This document shows positions 48,761-59,907 of a stretch of 64,000 nucleotides of DNA, in pieces (positions within the stretch are counted from its first letter, which is position 1; each line of letters opens with the position of its first letter). The DNA is taken from the NCBI GenBank assembly GCA_947579665.1, contig OX388343.1, positions 92,422,254-92,486,253 on the forward strand, read 5' to 3'. The notes below the pieces were generated by a model. That model was not told the DNA's origin, did not search any database, and saw nothing but the letters and a program-made list of their open reading frames with translations. The stretch is from Sympetrum striolatum (Eukaryota > Arthropoda > Insecta > Odonata > Libellulidae). The position numbers and the translations under genes are program-made.

Positions 48761-49577
48761 CGTTCGTGCCTCGGAAAAAACCTCCATCAAATACGATGGC
48801 GGAAGAATTTTTCGAATATCGTCGTGAAAACTTCCAATCTGTGGTTTTCGTCAATGCCAAATCGTTCTATAACAATTAAAATTCATAAAAAAATTTTTAG
48901 CAGGGTTGCCAGCATATTAGTTTAATCGTTATAAAATGTTCTTCCAATGTTTTTCTCAGGTAAATCTCAAACTGATATCTCAAGTTTACATTCCATCACC
49001 TTTCTTGAACAATTAGAATTAATGTCAAGGGTACTAACTTTATAAATCAGGGCTACCAATCGTAAGAACGGATCTCTAAACAGAGAGTTATGCGTTCGCA
49101 GAATAAATAACTAAAGGGATATTTTGAGCACAGATTTGTTTCATGTGATTTGTTGAAACTCTTGGGGATCCCGAATAAGTTTATAAACTATAAGGAAGCA
49201 GGGTTACTAACATTTTCGGCTGTAAAGTGAAGGCAGCGATCAGACCTTCATGGAAAACCTAGCAATTAATCATGCATTTATCGAGAATGGCCTTTTCTTA
49301 CTCATATCTCATTTTGTGCTTATCCACTCTGGTGCTAGTTTTATTACGTTGATTTTTTTTTAGACTTACCTTAATACTTACATCATTCTTAAAATGTTAT
49401 TTCCTTCCATCATTCGCTAGTTTACAATAAATCCAATTCATTATAGTAACACTTCATCATCTTCACAATGTAAGGTTTGAAATCATAATAAAGCTTCGCT
49501 ATTGTTCTTGCAAATTAATATTTATTCCTTATTAAGTAATGGGTTAACATTTTTAAGATATATGATAAGAGAGAATA

Positions 49578-50330
49578 TCACTCTATGTATCCAAGAGTAC
49601 ATAATTTTTTACCGCAGATTCTGCACATTGCCACTTTTACAGAGCATATTCCACAGTATATTTTCCTACATTTTAGGCACAAATTACTGGATTTGTTATA
49701 ACATCCAGGTGAGATCTGACACTTTCTTCTTTTCTGCGGTCTTATTGGCGCACTTGCTTCCCCTGATGAAATTCCCAACATTGCAAAGGAACATGAGGGA
49801 GGTGGCTCTATTATTATTATTATTAGGGGTCTTTATTAGGCGATATTGAGGATTGAGACTAAAAAGTCTCCTCTTCCATCTAACCTGTAAAGTAAAGCTC
49901 TATCTATAATGAGATTCCAATAATTTCTAATACAAGTCTTTGAATTTACTCCTTCCGGCTGGGTTTACGCCCAGTGGTTTCTTTGAATAGAACCCAGCTA
50001 TTTATTGATGCCAGGTCCAATATGTTAAAAAATACATGCACTGGCCATCTCCTTGCAGCCGAATGAGTTGAATATTTCTGGCACATGCTATCCATTATAT
50101 CTACTCCTACTTTGTTGCAGATGTAAAACAAAACTGTATCCGGTTTCTTTTTCTGAGTCAGAAATCATCACGTCCTGATGCATTGTACTGATTAAAAGCA
50201 AGTTTTTATATTTTTTGCTTGGTACTTTGTTAAGCAATGGCCTAGTCTATTTTTATAAACTCTAGTTGAGTTCATTTCATCGCCGTGATGAACCGAAGGA
50301 GGTAATTCTCTTCTATTTTTTCTTATCGTT
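49578..50330 (-). pseudogene. piggyBac transposase C-terminal relic
   Basis: Minus strand: VGTIRKNRRELPP (about 50330-50290), KKPDTVLFYICNKVGVDIMD and YSTHSAARRWPVHVFFNILD (50150-50010), then, after a LINE tail insertion, the Cys-rich end KRRKCQISPGCYNKSSNLC and CLKCRKIYCGICS (49735-49640). The GT(I/V)RKNRRELP string, KPD--YN-KVGVD-MD and RRWP---FF--LD are hallmarks of piggyBac transposases, as is the C-terminal Cys-rich finger. The normal N-TKGGVD Lys/Gly is changed to NKVGVD. Shifts and stops make it dead. Confidence 0.85.
49811..49900 (-). repeat. LINE 3' module, copy 3, inside the piggyBac relic
   Basis: Reversed: caggttagatggaagaggag, agactttttagtct, caatcctcaatatcgcctaa and taaagaccccta followed by a (taa) tail of about six units. 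It separates the DDE part of the transposase from its Cys-rich end. Confidence 0.8.
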
Positions 50331-50953
50331 CCAACCAGTGAGATTTTGTTTTTTTTTTAGTTTTCATGATTCAAAAACTTAATTTTAAATTATACTTTTA
50401 CAGGTTGGTGACAGTGATAAGGATTAATTTTACAATAATGCAAATATTACTAATCGTATGTTATAGTCGAAAACTGCTAAACTGGAAGTTTCATAAAAAA
50501 ATCGAAAAATTATTTATACGCTATATTTTGACTTTTTTTCGAAAGGAATGAAATTAATTTTCATTATTTTCCTATGGCATTTGAAACATAGAGTGACTTC
50601 GTTATTAAAAATCAATATAATAAACCCTTTTTACATACTCCAAAAGTTTAAAACTGTTGGGTTACTTATAAATACGAAAAATATCAAAGTTAATGCAATA
50701 TTGGTACATAAATGTTTAAACATTTTTTTAATTATTATAAATAAAAAAAGAGATTTGGTTAAAAAAGTTAACATTTATTTTTTTAACCCGCCTTCCTAGG
50801 TAAAGTAGATTTTTGCTAAATATAGTATAAGTATGATACTGAATTATATCTCAACTTATGGTAATGTTACAGTTTACTTAGGGATATTTTTATTTTTCAG
50901 TTAAAAAAAAGTTCACATTTTTCTGGAGATGCAGCATTAATGTCAATGTTTAA

Positions 50954-51155
50954 TAACGAAAGTACCAATTTTCCTCGAGAGATGGCATTAGCGGCGAAGA
51001 TTGTAAAAACGAAAGTTCCAATTTTCCTCAAGAGATGGCATTAGTGGCGAAGTTTATAAACAAAAGTTCCGATTTCCCTCAAGAGATGGCATTAGTGTCG
51101 AAGTTTATAAACAAAAGTTCCAATTTTCCTCAAGAGATGGCATTAGTGTCGAAGT
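50954..51155 (+). repeat. 51-bp tandem array, left (4 copies)
   Basis: Unit acaaaagttccaattttcct plus caagagatggcattagtg-cgaagtttata. Copies differ by a few bases, and the first is longest and most diverged. The unit length is divisible by three, so one strand stays open. Confidence 0.95.
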
Positions 51156-53403
51156 GTATTATATAGTACATTTAATGTATCGAATGTCAATTCAATTATG
51201 GCTATCGATCTCGGTATGGACAATACACGGAGATCGTGACAATTAGACTTTATTTGATATTTGACAATAGAGAAAAAAGATATAAAGATTCCTTCGATAG
51301 AAAGAGGAGATATAATAATTCTAATATATTAATAATCGCTTCTTGTCTGGCAATGGCGTATGACTTATTGTTAGTGGGAGCATCAGAGACGATAACAGGA
51401 ATGAGAGATGTCGGTGTGTTCTTTTTTACACACCACTTCCGGATTATATAGCCGATACATTAAATGTAAAAATAATCATCAAAAAAATTGCGCATTGCTG
51501 GAAAAAATTACTCATGTATAAAGGGTAGATTATGATACAATTTGATGTAAATATCATTGCCACAAGTTGCAATGTATTGGAGAAATTAGATGATTAAATA
51601 CAATGTGACGTCGCCATTCTGCTGGTTGCGTACTCAATTTTCGTTTTGCATCGCTGCAAGTGCAATTGAAAAGACTTGGAAGAAACAAATATATAGGAAA
51701 TTAGTGCATACAATTGACTACAAACTGTGTTAAAAACCATGTTTCTACGTAACAAAGTTACGAAGAAAAAAATTAATATAGTTCTCCATCGCTGAAGTAG
51801 GCATTTGATAACATCGACATAATTCATACGTTTCCTTTTTTTAAATAAAAAAGTTATTTGTATTAAATTATTTACTTTTATCATTTAATTGTTATATTGT
51901 TTATTGATATTGTATTAATCTATATATATAAAAATGAATGTGTGTCTGTCTGTTTGTACTCGATAGATTCAAAAACCATACATCCAATCGTCGTGAAAAT
52001 TTGGGAAATTATTAGGTACATCCCCGGGAAGGTTTATGAAAATTTTTATTTTTAATCGGAGTACTCAGTTCGACTACAGAAGGGAAAAACCTTTCCTATA
52101 AGAAATACATGTAAACTTCGATTTTATCACTTGCATGCTTCCTTTCTTTTGCAAAGTTAAATTAGTAATAACCAACGTATGGATTTAAAAGTAGCACCAA
52201 AAGAAGGGAAATTGAATAAAGTTTCTTATTTTGGTCATGAAATATAGTTTACGATCAGAAATTACGAGACTTTGAATAATTAGATGATATATAATTTTGA
52301 TGAATTTAGAGGCTATAAACAAACTATTTCTCAGTTACGACGAATAGCGATTGTTGAATTTTCTCATTAGAACACATTGAGAATTTACTCCAGTATTCAA
52401 ATGATGTTTGTTTATAGCAACGTAAATATTTACGTATATTATCGTGGAGTAAACGGTTTTTGATATTTAATGAAAATGATATTCTGATAAATTCAAGAGA
52501 GTGTATGTACTGCACAACTTGGTGAGTTGATGACGTTACCGACTTTGATTACAAATGTCATCTATTTTCAACATTTCAGTTTATTTTATGTCTTTGACGA
52601 GACTGAATTTCATTTTTAGGTCTTCTTCAGTTGAATATGTGTTCTCTTTGAGATTTGCGAGATGCGAAGTGTAGAGCAGCACATAATTTAGCATATCTTA
52701 CTCCGAACTGAAAAGGTACTGTGATAATATATTTTCTTATATACCGAATGAAAGTAATGTAGTTAGTATATATGATTTCATTATAATAGCCTTGCAACGC
52801 GAATAGCTGCCAGCCATTCAAATTGCGTATGGATTTTCGGTAAATTTGCCTATTTTCAGGGATTATACATCAAAGATGGCGGCTTATAGTTATATTTAAT
52901 GCAAGCTAGTACCTACTATAATGACTGAGATATCTCGATTTAAGTGACGGACGGACAGGAATGGCCTCCGGAAACCATGTTTGAAGTCTTAGTTATGGCG
53001 TTTTGACGCCAGATGTAGCGGTGATCGAAGAGTTTCATGTCTCGGAAAAACCTAAAATTCGTAAATAATGTCTAGCATACGGGCGCACTGAGTAAACAGG
53101 GGTGTTGGGTGGGAAGGAACTGAAGTATGAAAATGTCGAAAAAAACACCAAATATTATCAAATGTAGCATGTAATACGAAGTATTTAAGATACCGGAAAG
53201 TGTGATTATGCCGAAAATCAGTGAGCAATTATAATTCGAAGAAGTTTATGTGGGAATCATTTATGCAATGCAATCTTACGGGTCCATGGAGTGAAGCAGG
53301 GAAGCTAGGGGGGCATGTTAGGAAATAAATGCCATTTTTGTAATTTTACTGTAACAAAAGGCAATTTTTATGTAATTTTACTGTAAGAAAAGGCCAATTT
53401 TCT

Positions 53404-53636
53404 TCAATATAACGAAGGAAACCCTTACCACCTAACTCAACCCATCGGCGTCGCGCATATTTCACGATTTGTAGCGGAGATTGGGTGGAGGAGCTACGTA
53501 GTAATCGTTCATGTTATACAATATATGCAATATCTAAATTCAACGAATGGAACCCTACCTACCCAACTCAACCCATCGGCGCCGCGCATATTTCTCGATT
53601 TGTAGCGGAGATTGGGTGGAGGAGCTACGTAGTAGT
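53404..53636 (+). repeat. direct duplication, ~100 bp, 131-bp offset
   Basis: cccatcggcgtcgcgcatat ... ggagctacgtagtaatc at 53404-53503 recurs at 53538-53636 with a few changes. GC content is higher than in the surroundings. Confidence 0.9.
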
Positions 53637-53667
53637 CACAATAAATATAAGGCATAATAAAAACCTT

Positions 53668-53962
53668 TGAAACCGAATAACCTTGCAAACCAACTGTAGC
53701 TTGGAATCCGGACCGGAGGGTGACTATCTTTTTCATAACACAAACCCACTTTTGCGACAAAAACAAAAATTTTGCACAACAAAATTATGGAAGAAAGGCG
53801 CCGATCGCGCGATCGTTGAAATATTCGGAACGGGCAGAAGGATGCTCTATTTTAGAAAAAGTGTTTTTGTCCCAAATGTTGCCTTGTGGTAAGATAAAGA
53901 TAGTAACCCTCACGTCCGGATCGCAAGCTACAGTTGGTTTGCAAGCTAAATTTGTTTCCAAG
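53668..53962. mobile_element. foldback MITE, ~60-bp inverted arms
   Basis: ccttgcaaaccaactgtagc ... gactatctttt on the left matches, reversed, aaagatagtaaccctcacgt ... gttggtttgcaag on the right. Arms of ~60 bp enclose ~155 bp. Lies within the Helitron unit. Confidence 0.8.
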
Positions 53963-54317
53963 GTCTTCGAACAGATATATTAATATTTATCGTAAAACTT
54001 TCTTCGGCATACTTTTATTTCGAAAATATCTTCATTCATGGAATTAGGGAACGTTATATATTCGTAAATGGTCAATACTTTCGAAATTTCAGAAGATATT
54101 ACGGCTAAATTATACTTAATTTTATTTGGGGAAATATAATGATTTAGCTAAAGTTATTTTGCGTAAAGACAATGAAAGCAACCCTCTTTCCCCAACCTTC
54201 AATCCCTCCCCTTCCGTCTACGTAATTTATCTGGATTATCGTATTTCGGTTTTTAAAAAACTGCGTTTCAGAAGCTAGATTTCCTAAAATTTACGAAATA
54301 CTGGATGCAATTCTTCG

Positions 54318-54396
54318 AAAATCATTCATTTTATTACACCCACCCAACACCCCTTTTTGCTCAAGGAGCCCGTAACTGAGTAGGAAAATGGAAAAT
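54318..54396 (+). repeat. direct repeat flanking a transposon, copy 1
   Basis: attacacccacccaacaccc ctttttgctcaaggag ... gagtaggaaaatgg recurs at 56450-56517 with four or so changes. Confidence 0.85.
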
Positions 54397-54405
54397 TGAC
54401 ATAAA

Positions 54406-56447
54406 GGCTGCCATACACGGGCAAATTTTTTCGAAAATATTTGGTAACATGGCCGACCCTCTTTCCTGATTGGTTGAAAATAGAACATGTTCTATTTTGA
54501 AAATATTTTCAGTCGGCCATGTTACCAAATATTTGACTATTCTGCCACCTTGTCGTCAGCATGGAGAACTTGTTGAATTTGTATAAATTCATAGTAATGT
54601 ATCGAGCATTCCCATTGGCCACTGTCGACTTCCGTCTAGAATACACCAATGGGGAAGGATAGGGATGCTGTCATCTGCTTTGTTTACCTTTGGAGGTGTT
54701 TGTTGCTTTCCAGCTTTCAGTTTAGCTCTTGATCCAAATCACATGGACAAGTTTGCGAAAAGTAAAATCGACTAATGGATATGTAATCAACGGTATGTAG
54801 ATATGAAAACCGCTTATGATAATAAATGAAATCAATCGAGATTGCCCATCATCGCAAAAGGAGATACTGAAAATGAGCACCATCGATGGAATAAAACTTT
54901 TTACTACCTATTGTATACTGTAAAAGTAAAACGGAGTAGACGTAATACTGACAAAAGAACTATTTAATGCATATTATTCTTACTAGTAAGTTTACACAGT
55001 TTAACCTTTGAAAATTGTTCACGAGAATCGTACTCACGTGTGACAAGAATTAAGAATATTTTTATCACATTTTGGACCATTTATATTTACTAGTGATAGC
55101 CCAGAGGTCAAAATTCAACCGTAATTCATTGAATTTTTAAGTCTGAACTTTACTGAGGTTCTTTCGTCAAAGAGTATACCTATATAATCATTGCTTATAT
55201 TTTTTCATTATTTTTCTATTACGTCAGCTGTGAGCGTGTACAAATACGTAATTTGGGTGTGTTGTTAGCCTTGATTCCCGTCGATACCTACGAAATTTAA
55301 AATTTTAATGTAAGTAACAATAAAAAAGACAATTACAGCTTCTAGCTTCATTAATTTTTTATACAATTCATTGTCAGTTTTAATTTTGTACATTGATTTC
55401 CAAAAGACTCTGTAAAATCGCCGTAATTTTATCCCTATTACTTATGAAGCAGTTAGCATATGTTGGCATCTCAGTTAATTGCCATATTTTCAAAATGAGA
55501 AAAGATTTTCTAATGAGAAAACGCATACGCTCGGTTTAAACAATCGCCTTGGTCGTCAGGGGGACTGGTTTGTTTACTACGAAGAAATTTCACAAAAGTT
55601 TCGTTCATTTTGCCCTAATTCTCGTTATTTCGACACGAATACCATATTCTACGAACAAAATGAGAGACTCTATTCAATTTACTTTCTTTTGGTACTTATC
55701 ACTATTTCGTACGACCATTATTTCTGATTTAATTCTGCATAAGAAAAAATGTCTCTAATTGATCAAAATGTACTTGGCGTGCATTTCTTATGAGAGACGA
55801 TTATACTGGTCCAGAGTCGAACCAAGGATATTTGGACAAAGATTTTAGCATTCTGCACTCCTTCTGCATATAAACTTCAACTATGCCAAATCTCAAACTC
55901 CTTCGTTCGCGCAATATCCTCAAAAAGGGATCCAAAGTTTTCTCTTCACGTATTAATATATAGATGATTCCTCTACTTAAGGATTTATAAAGCATTTTTA
56001 TTTCTATTCTATCATTTTAATTCTCTTGGTATGATATAAAGAAGCTTTATCCAATGATAGTTATCCATATTTCTGGATAAAGAACTTTTTTAATCACAAT
56101 TTACTTAGGCAGCATTTAAATTGCGTTTAATTTCCCTGAAGCGCTCGAAAAAGGTCTCTCTCAGTATGGGCTAGAGTTAATCATTCAATAAGTTACTCAT
56201 TTTGCCTGAGCAAGATACGATGGACGCGAAGGAAAGACCAAGCAAGCCCGCTATGCTCTTTTATTTTCAAAACAACCGCGCGATCTTTCGTGAATCCGGA
56301 ATCGCGGATCCGCCATGTTAGCAAATAATTTTCAAAATAATTTTCAAAAGTATTTGCCCGTGTATGGCCGATCCGCCATGTTGAATATTTTGAAAATAAT
56401 TTTCACAATTATTTTCGAAAAAATTTGCCCGTGTATGACGGCCTTAA
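54406..56447. mobile_element. DNA transposon inside the Helitron, inverted tips
   Basis: Left tip ggctgccatacacgggcaaa (54406) and right tip, reversed, ggccgtcatacacgggcaaa with TTAA at 56444-56447. Next to the left tip is a 100-bp palindrome around 54430-54530 (atttggtaacatggccgac and its complement). The left flank is ataaa instead of TTAA. Family uncertain between piggyBac and Harbinger. Confidence 0.5.
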
Positions 56448-56449
56448 GA

Positions 56450-56517
56450 AACAATTCATTATTACACCCACCCAACACCCCTTTTTGCTCAAGGAGTCCG
56501 TAAATGAGTAGGAAAAT
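56450..56517 (+). repeat. direct repeat flanking a transposon, copy 2
   Basis: Counterpart of 54318-54396. The two copies bracket the element at 54406-56447. Confidence 0.85.
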
Positions 56518-57436
56518 GGGAATTGGGCGTTTGTTAGAGTTGAAATAAGTTACTATCGCCCTAGCGGATTTCCGAGGAAACATCAAAAATGGCGGGAAAG
56601 TAGACGAAAAACTTCGAAAATATATCATTTTTGGATGGAATTTCCTTCAAAACCGCGTCGTTTAGGAATAAGTAATTATCATATTATTAAGCCGCACTCT
56701 TTTATCTTTAAAATGGTGTATGAATAGTTTATGTAACTCTAATAGTAACCGAGATATAGAATTTCTCCCTGACGGTGCCAAACGGCAAAATTACCGGATT
56801 TTCTACCGGAAAAATAGAAGTACGATACATAAATTGATCCCATTTGGGCAGAATTTATATTGTTTCAATTATTGTTTAAATATTACAAATGATATTAAAA
56901 TTTAAAATATTTTAAATACATAAATTGTATTTCTTTTAAGATTTCAAAAATTTAATTTAAATTACAAAAATGAACATTAATGCATTTGACGTTCAATTTT
57001 TCGCCAGCAAATTCTAATAAATACAAAAATGCAGTCAAAAAACTTTTGCAATTATTAATACAAGAATAAATTATTAATACGTGAATAAATAAAAATATTA
57101 TTAATTTCCAGCTGAAGAAAATAATTGGAAATACGTTTTATATAACCCTACAATTATGCTACCAAAGCAAAGTGCCATTCGTCTAAAAATCAAGCAAAAA
57201 GGAGAAGAGAAGAATGATCATTAGAAACGAGTGAACAGAGGCAAGCAAGGCAAGAAAGAGATCACACTTCTTTAAACACAACAACGTGTGAACGGGTACA
57301 GCTAGTTATTGATATATTTTAGAAGTAAACGTCGCGAAAAAGATTCGATTCCCATGAATTCATCGAAAATGGCAAAGGTCTATTTACTGATCGAACTTTT
57401 TAAATTAAAATTTTACATTAACGCTATATTTTAAAA

Positions 57437-57668
57437 CTTACGAGGAAAATTGGAAATTTTGTAGATAAATTTCGCCACTAATGCCATCTCTTGAGGAAAA
57501 TTGGAACTTTTGTTTATAAACTTCGACACTAATGCCATCTCTTGAGGGAAATTGGAACTTTTGTTTATAAACTTCGACACTAATGCCATCTCTTGAGGAA
57601 AATTGGAACTTTTGTTTATAAACTTCGCCACTAATGCCATCTCTTGAGGAAAATTGGAACTTTTGTTT
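57437..57668 (-). repeat. 51-bp tandem array, right, inverted (4-5 copies)
   Basis: The reverse complement of the array at 50954. The minus strand reads repeated NKSSNFPQEMALV-KFI units of 17 residues, which is an effect of the unit length, not evidence for a protein. Confidence 0.95.
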
Positions 57669-58339
57669 TTGAATAAATCACCACATTGGTGCACCCATCC
57701 TTATTTGAACATCTTTCGTTACTAGACTATATCATCAGCAGCTTTCTTAGGAATGACTTCATCCGTTGCTTTTAAAATTACCTCCTCTCCTAAGAAACAA
57801 AAAATCATTTATATCAAATGAAATTTTCTGGTAGGCTTACATTTAAGCCTGATTTCGTTATTTATGTATTAGCCAAGTATTCAATTGAATGCGTCACATA
57901 CCGGAGAGTACAAATTCGGCTGCATTAAAATATTCTGTAGACTCTTGATTATAGTTGATATTATAATTGAATTTGCAGAAATCAAATTATATACCAAGGT
58001 GGAAAAAATGAAGACGTCAACTTACAATTATTTAGACTAAGTGATAGGTGGTTTAACCAGCAGAGAGATGATACAAAACCCAGTCTTACGCACTGAGTGT
58101 TCAAAGGAAACAAAAATTTTCCATGAATTGAAATTTTGAATGGGCATTGCATAACCAGATATGAGATTCGTGGGATTCTATCACAAGAGAAAACATTGGC
58201 TGCATCGAAAAGGAAGCTGCATATTATATGCAGAACTTGTTGAGGTATGGCAATGCAAAGTTTCAAAGTTCACACTCTTCAAAAAATATTTCCTTATTCT
58301 TGGCCAGCATTTTTTGATTCTAGTACTTTCTACTATTTT

Positions 58340-58516
58340 TGCTATGAAAATAGGACAAACATGGCACTTGTTACAAAAATACTTCAGAAATGAACACTCG
58401 CTATAATGGACATAACACCCCATCTATTTTGCAGTGAGATGGACAACAGCCAATAAATCACTTGCTATAACACTTCTCTCGTTATATGCCGTACTCGTTA
58501 TAACAGACTTCTACTG
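58340..58516. mobile_element. Tigger terminal fragment
   Basis: Aligns with 19170-19323: acatggcacttgtta, actcgctataatgg, ctctcgttatatgccgtact, ending cagacttctactg with TA at 58517. The tip is complete here. Confidence 0.85.
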
Positions 58517-58519
58517 TAT

Positions 58520-59769
58520 TTGCATGACTAGTTTCATCTACATACTTGATGAAACATACACATATAGCTACATAGGTGGAACTAGTAGTCCTAAATGTAT
58601 TGCTGTGAATAATAATAATATTACTAATAAGTTCTTTTATTTTTTGATGGTAGATTTTTATATTGTTTGATTTATGCTCATGATTGACTAGATATATTTT
58701 TTAATTGCATGTATATTTTACACGTTTCTACTGATCTGTATTAATTAAAGGAATTTCTTGTTATATAATAGTTATTATTGGTAAAATTTGCATACAAACG
58801 ATGCATCACTAGGATATATGCAGTATGAAATGCATGAGGGGAGGTGGGGGAGATGGGGAGTGGTAATGGTGGGTGAGGAAAGAGGAGTGATACTCCTTAC
58901 GCCATTATCATATAAAATAAGAATCACTACTGACATGTTGAGTGGTTCCATCTTCAGCCACAAAATGGGATTTTTATGGCACCGATGTCATTGACTGTTG
59001 ACGTCTTAAAGCATTGAGTGTCACAACTGTGGTCTTAGCTCAGGGAATTGCAAGGAAAGAGATCTCTGCAAATGTGTCATTTCTTGGTTTAAAGAATTGT
59101 GAGAATTAAATGTGTTGTACATTACTTATATGGCTGTCATCCATGGGACAAAACCCTCATTTTGCAGACTAGGGGAAAAAATTTTTTTTAATATAACCAT
59201 ACGCATTACAACATTTATACTGAGGACATTACTTATTTGATGTGTAAGGGCACAGAATAAATAAGTTCTATAAAGAAACGTACAAAAATAACTTTTCTTT
59301 AATTGTTTAATGCTTAGCAGATTGGTTTAGCCCCACTCTCCCTTAGACTTAAAGAAGCCAACATTAAAATTTTTAATCAAGCTTTATTAACATAATTTAA
59401 CCTCAATGCTTAATAATACTATCCAATAGTTAAGGATGTCTTAAATAAAAAAATTATCAAACTGAGGATCTTAAATAGAAGGAATAGAAAGTTAATCAAT
59501 ATTTTAATATGTGCACCAAAAAAACAATAAAACATATTTTAAACAAGAGCGATGAACTGATTTAAGAGGTTTTCTCCAAAAATACAGGAAGACAATCAGT
59601 GATGAAATGAAACCTCAAATTCACACAAACATAATTATTAGAAATAAATATTTTTGAAGCATTTTTAGATAGCAGCATTAAATATCTCATCACAATGGTG
59701 AATGTGCTTGCGGAATGACATAATTTTTTATTTCGAAGTTAATAAATATTTTCTTATAAACTAAAATTT
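58520..59769. other. intergenic DNA and 3' UTR of the minus-strand gene
   Basis: No transposon recognised. A G-rich patch near 58835-58880 stands out. The 3' UTR of the minus gene must run into this stretch. Confidence 0.5.
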
Positions 59770-59907
59770 TCATGACACTAAAATTGAATGAATTTCTTTT
59801 AAAGTTGTGGTATCAACTAGAATTTTCTTCTGGTCAGAGTTTCCTTTGCTGGGAACAGAAACACGGCCCGTATTTACCACCACTCCATCTTCGGAGGCAG
59901 CTATTGC
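59770..59907 (-). CDS. minus-strand gene, terminal exon
   Basis: A long pyrimidine run ending ttttgtag precedes 59907 on the minus strand. The 138 nt encode AIAASEDGVVVNTGRVSVPS, a polar segment and IHSILVS before TGA at 59772-59770. Confidence 0.65.
   Translation of the reverse strand, partial: AIAASEDGVVVNTGRVSVPSKGNSDQKKILVDTTTLKEIHSILVS

Larger units (their letters stand above)
51919..57305 (+). mobile_element. Helitron-like element, non-autonomous, with later insertions
   Basis: The 5' end is tctatatatataaaaatgaa, the start common to many insect Helitrons, followed by the usual tgtctgt and a aaaccatacatccaatcgtc block. The 3' end is acgtgtgaacgggtacagct plus ag, ending CTAG. The base before is A and the base after is T, as Helitrons insert between A and T, without duplication. 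The stem before CTAG is weak (cacaacaacgtgtg). No Rep or helicase frame is seen. Confidence 0.75.

Noticed and set aside
50954..51155. CRISPR-like array
   Set aside because: Units are contiguous with no spacers, in a eukaryotic genome.
57431..57694. 87-residue repetitive open frame on the minus strand
   Set aside because: It is the 51-bp satellite read in frame; the unit length being a multiple of three keeps it open. No start context or neighbouring gene signals.
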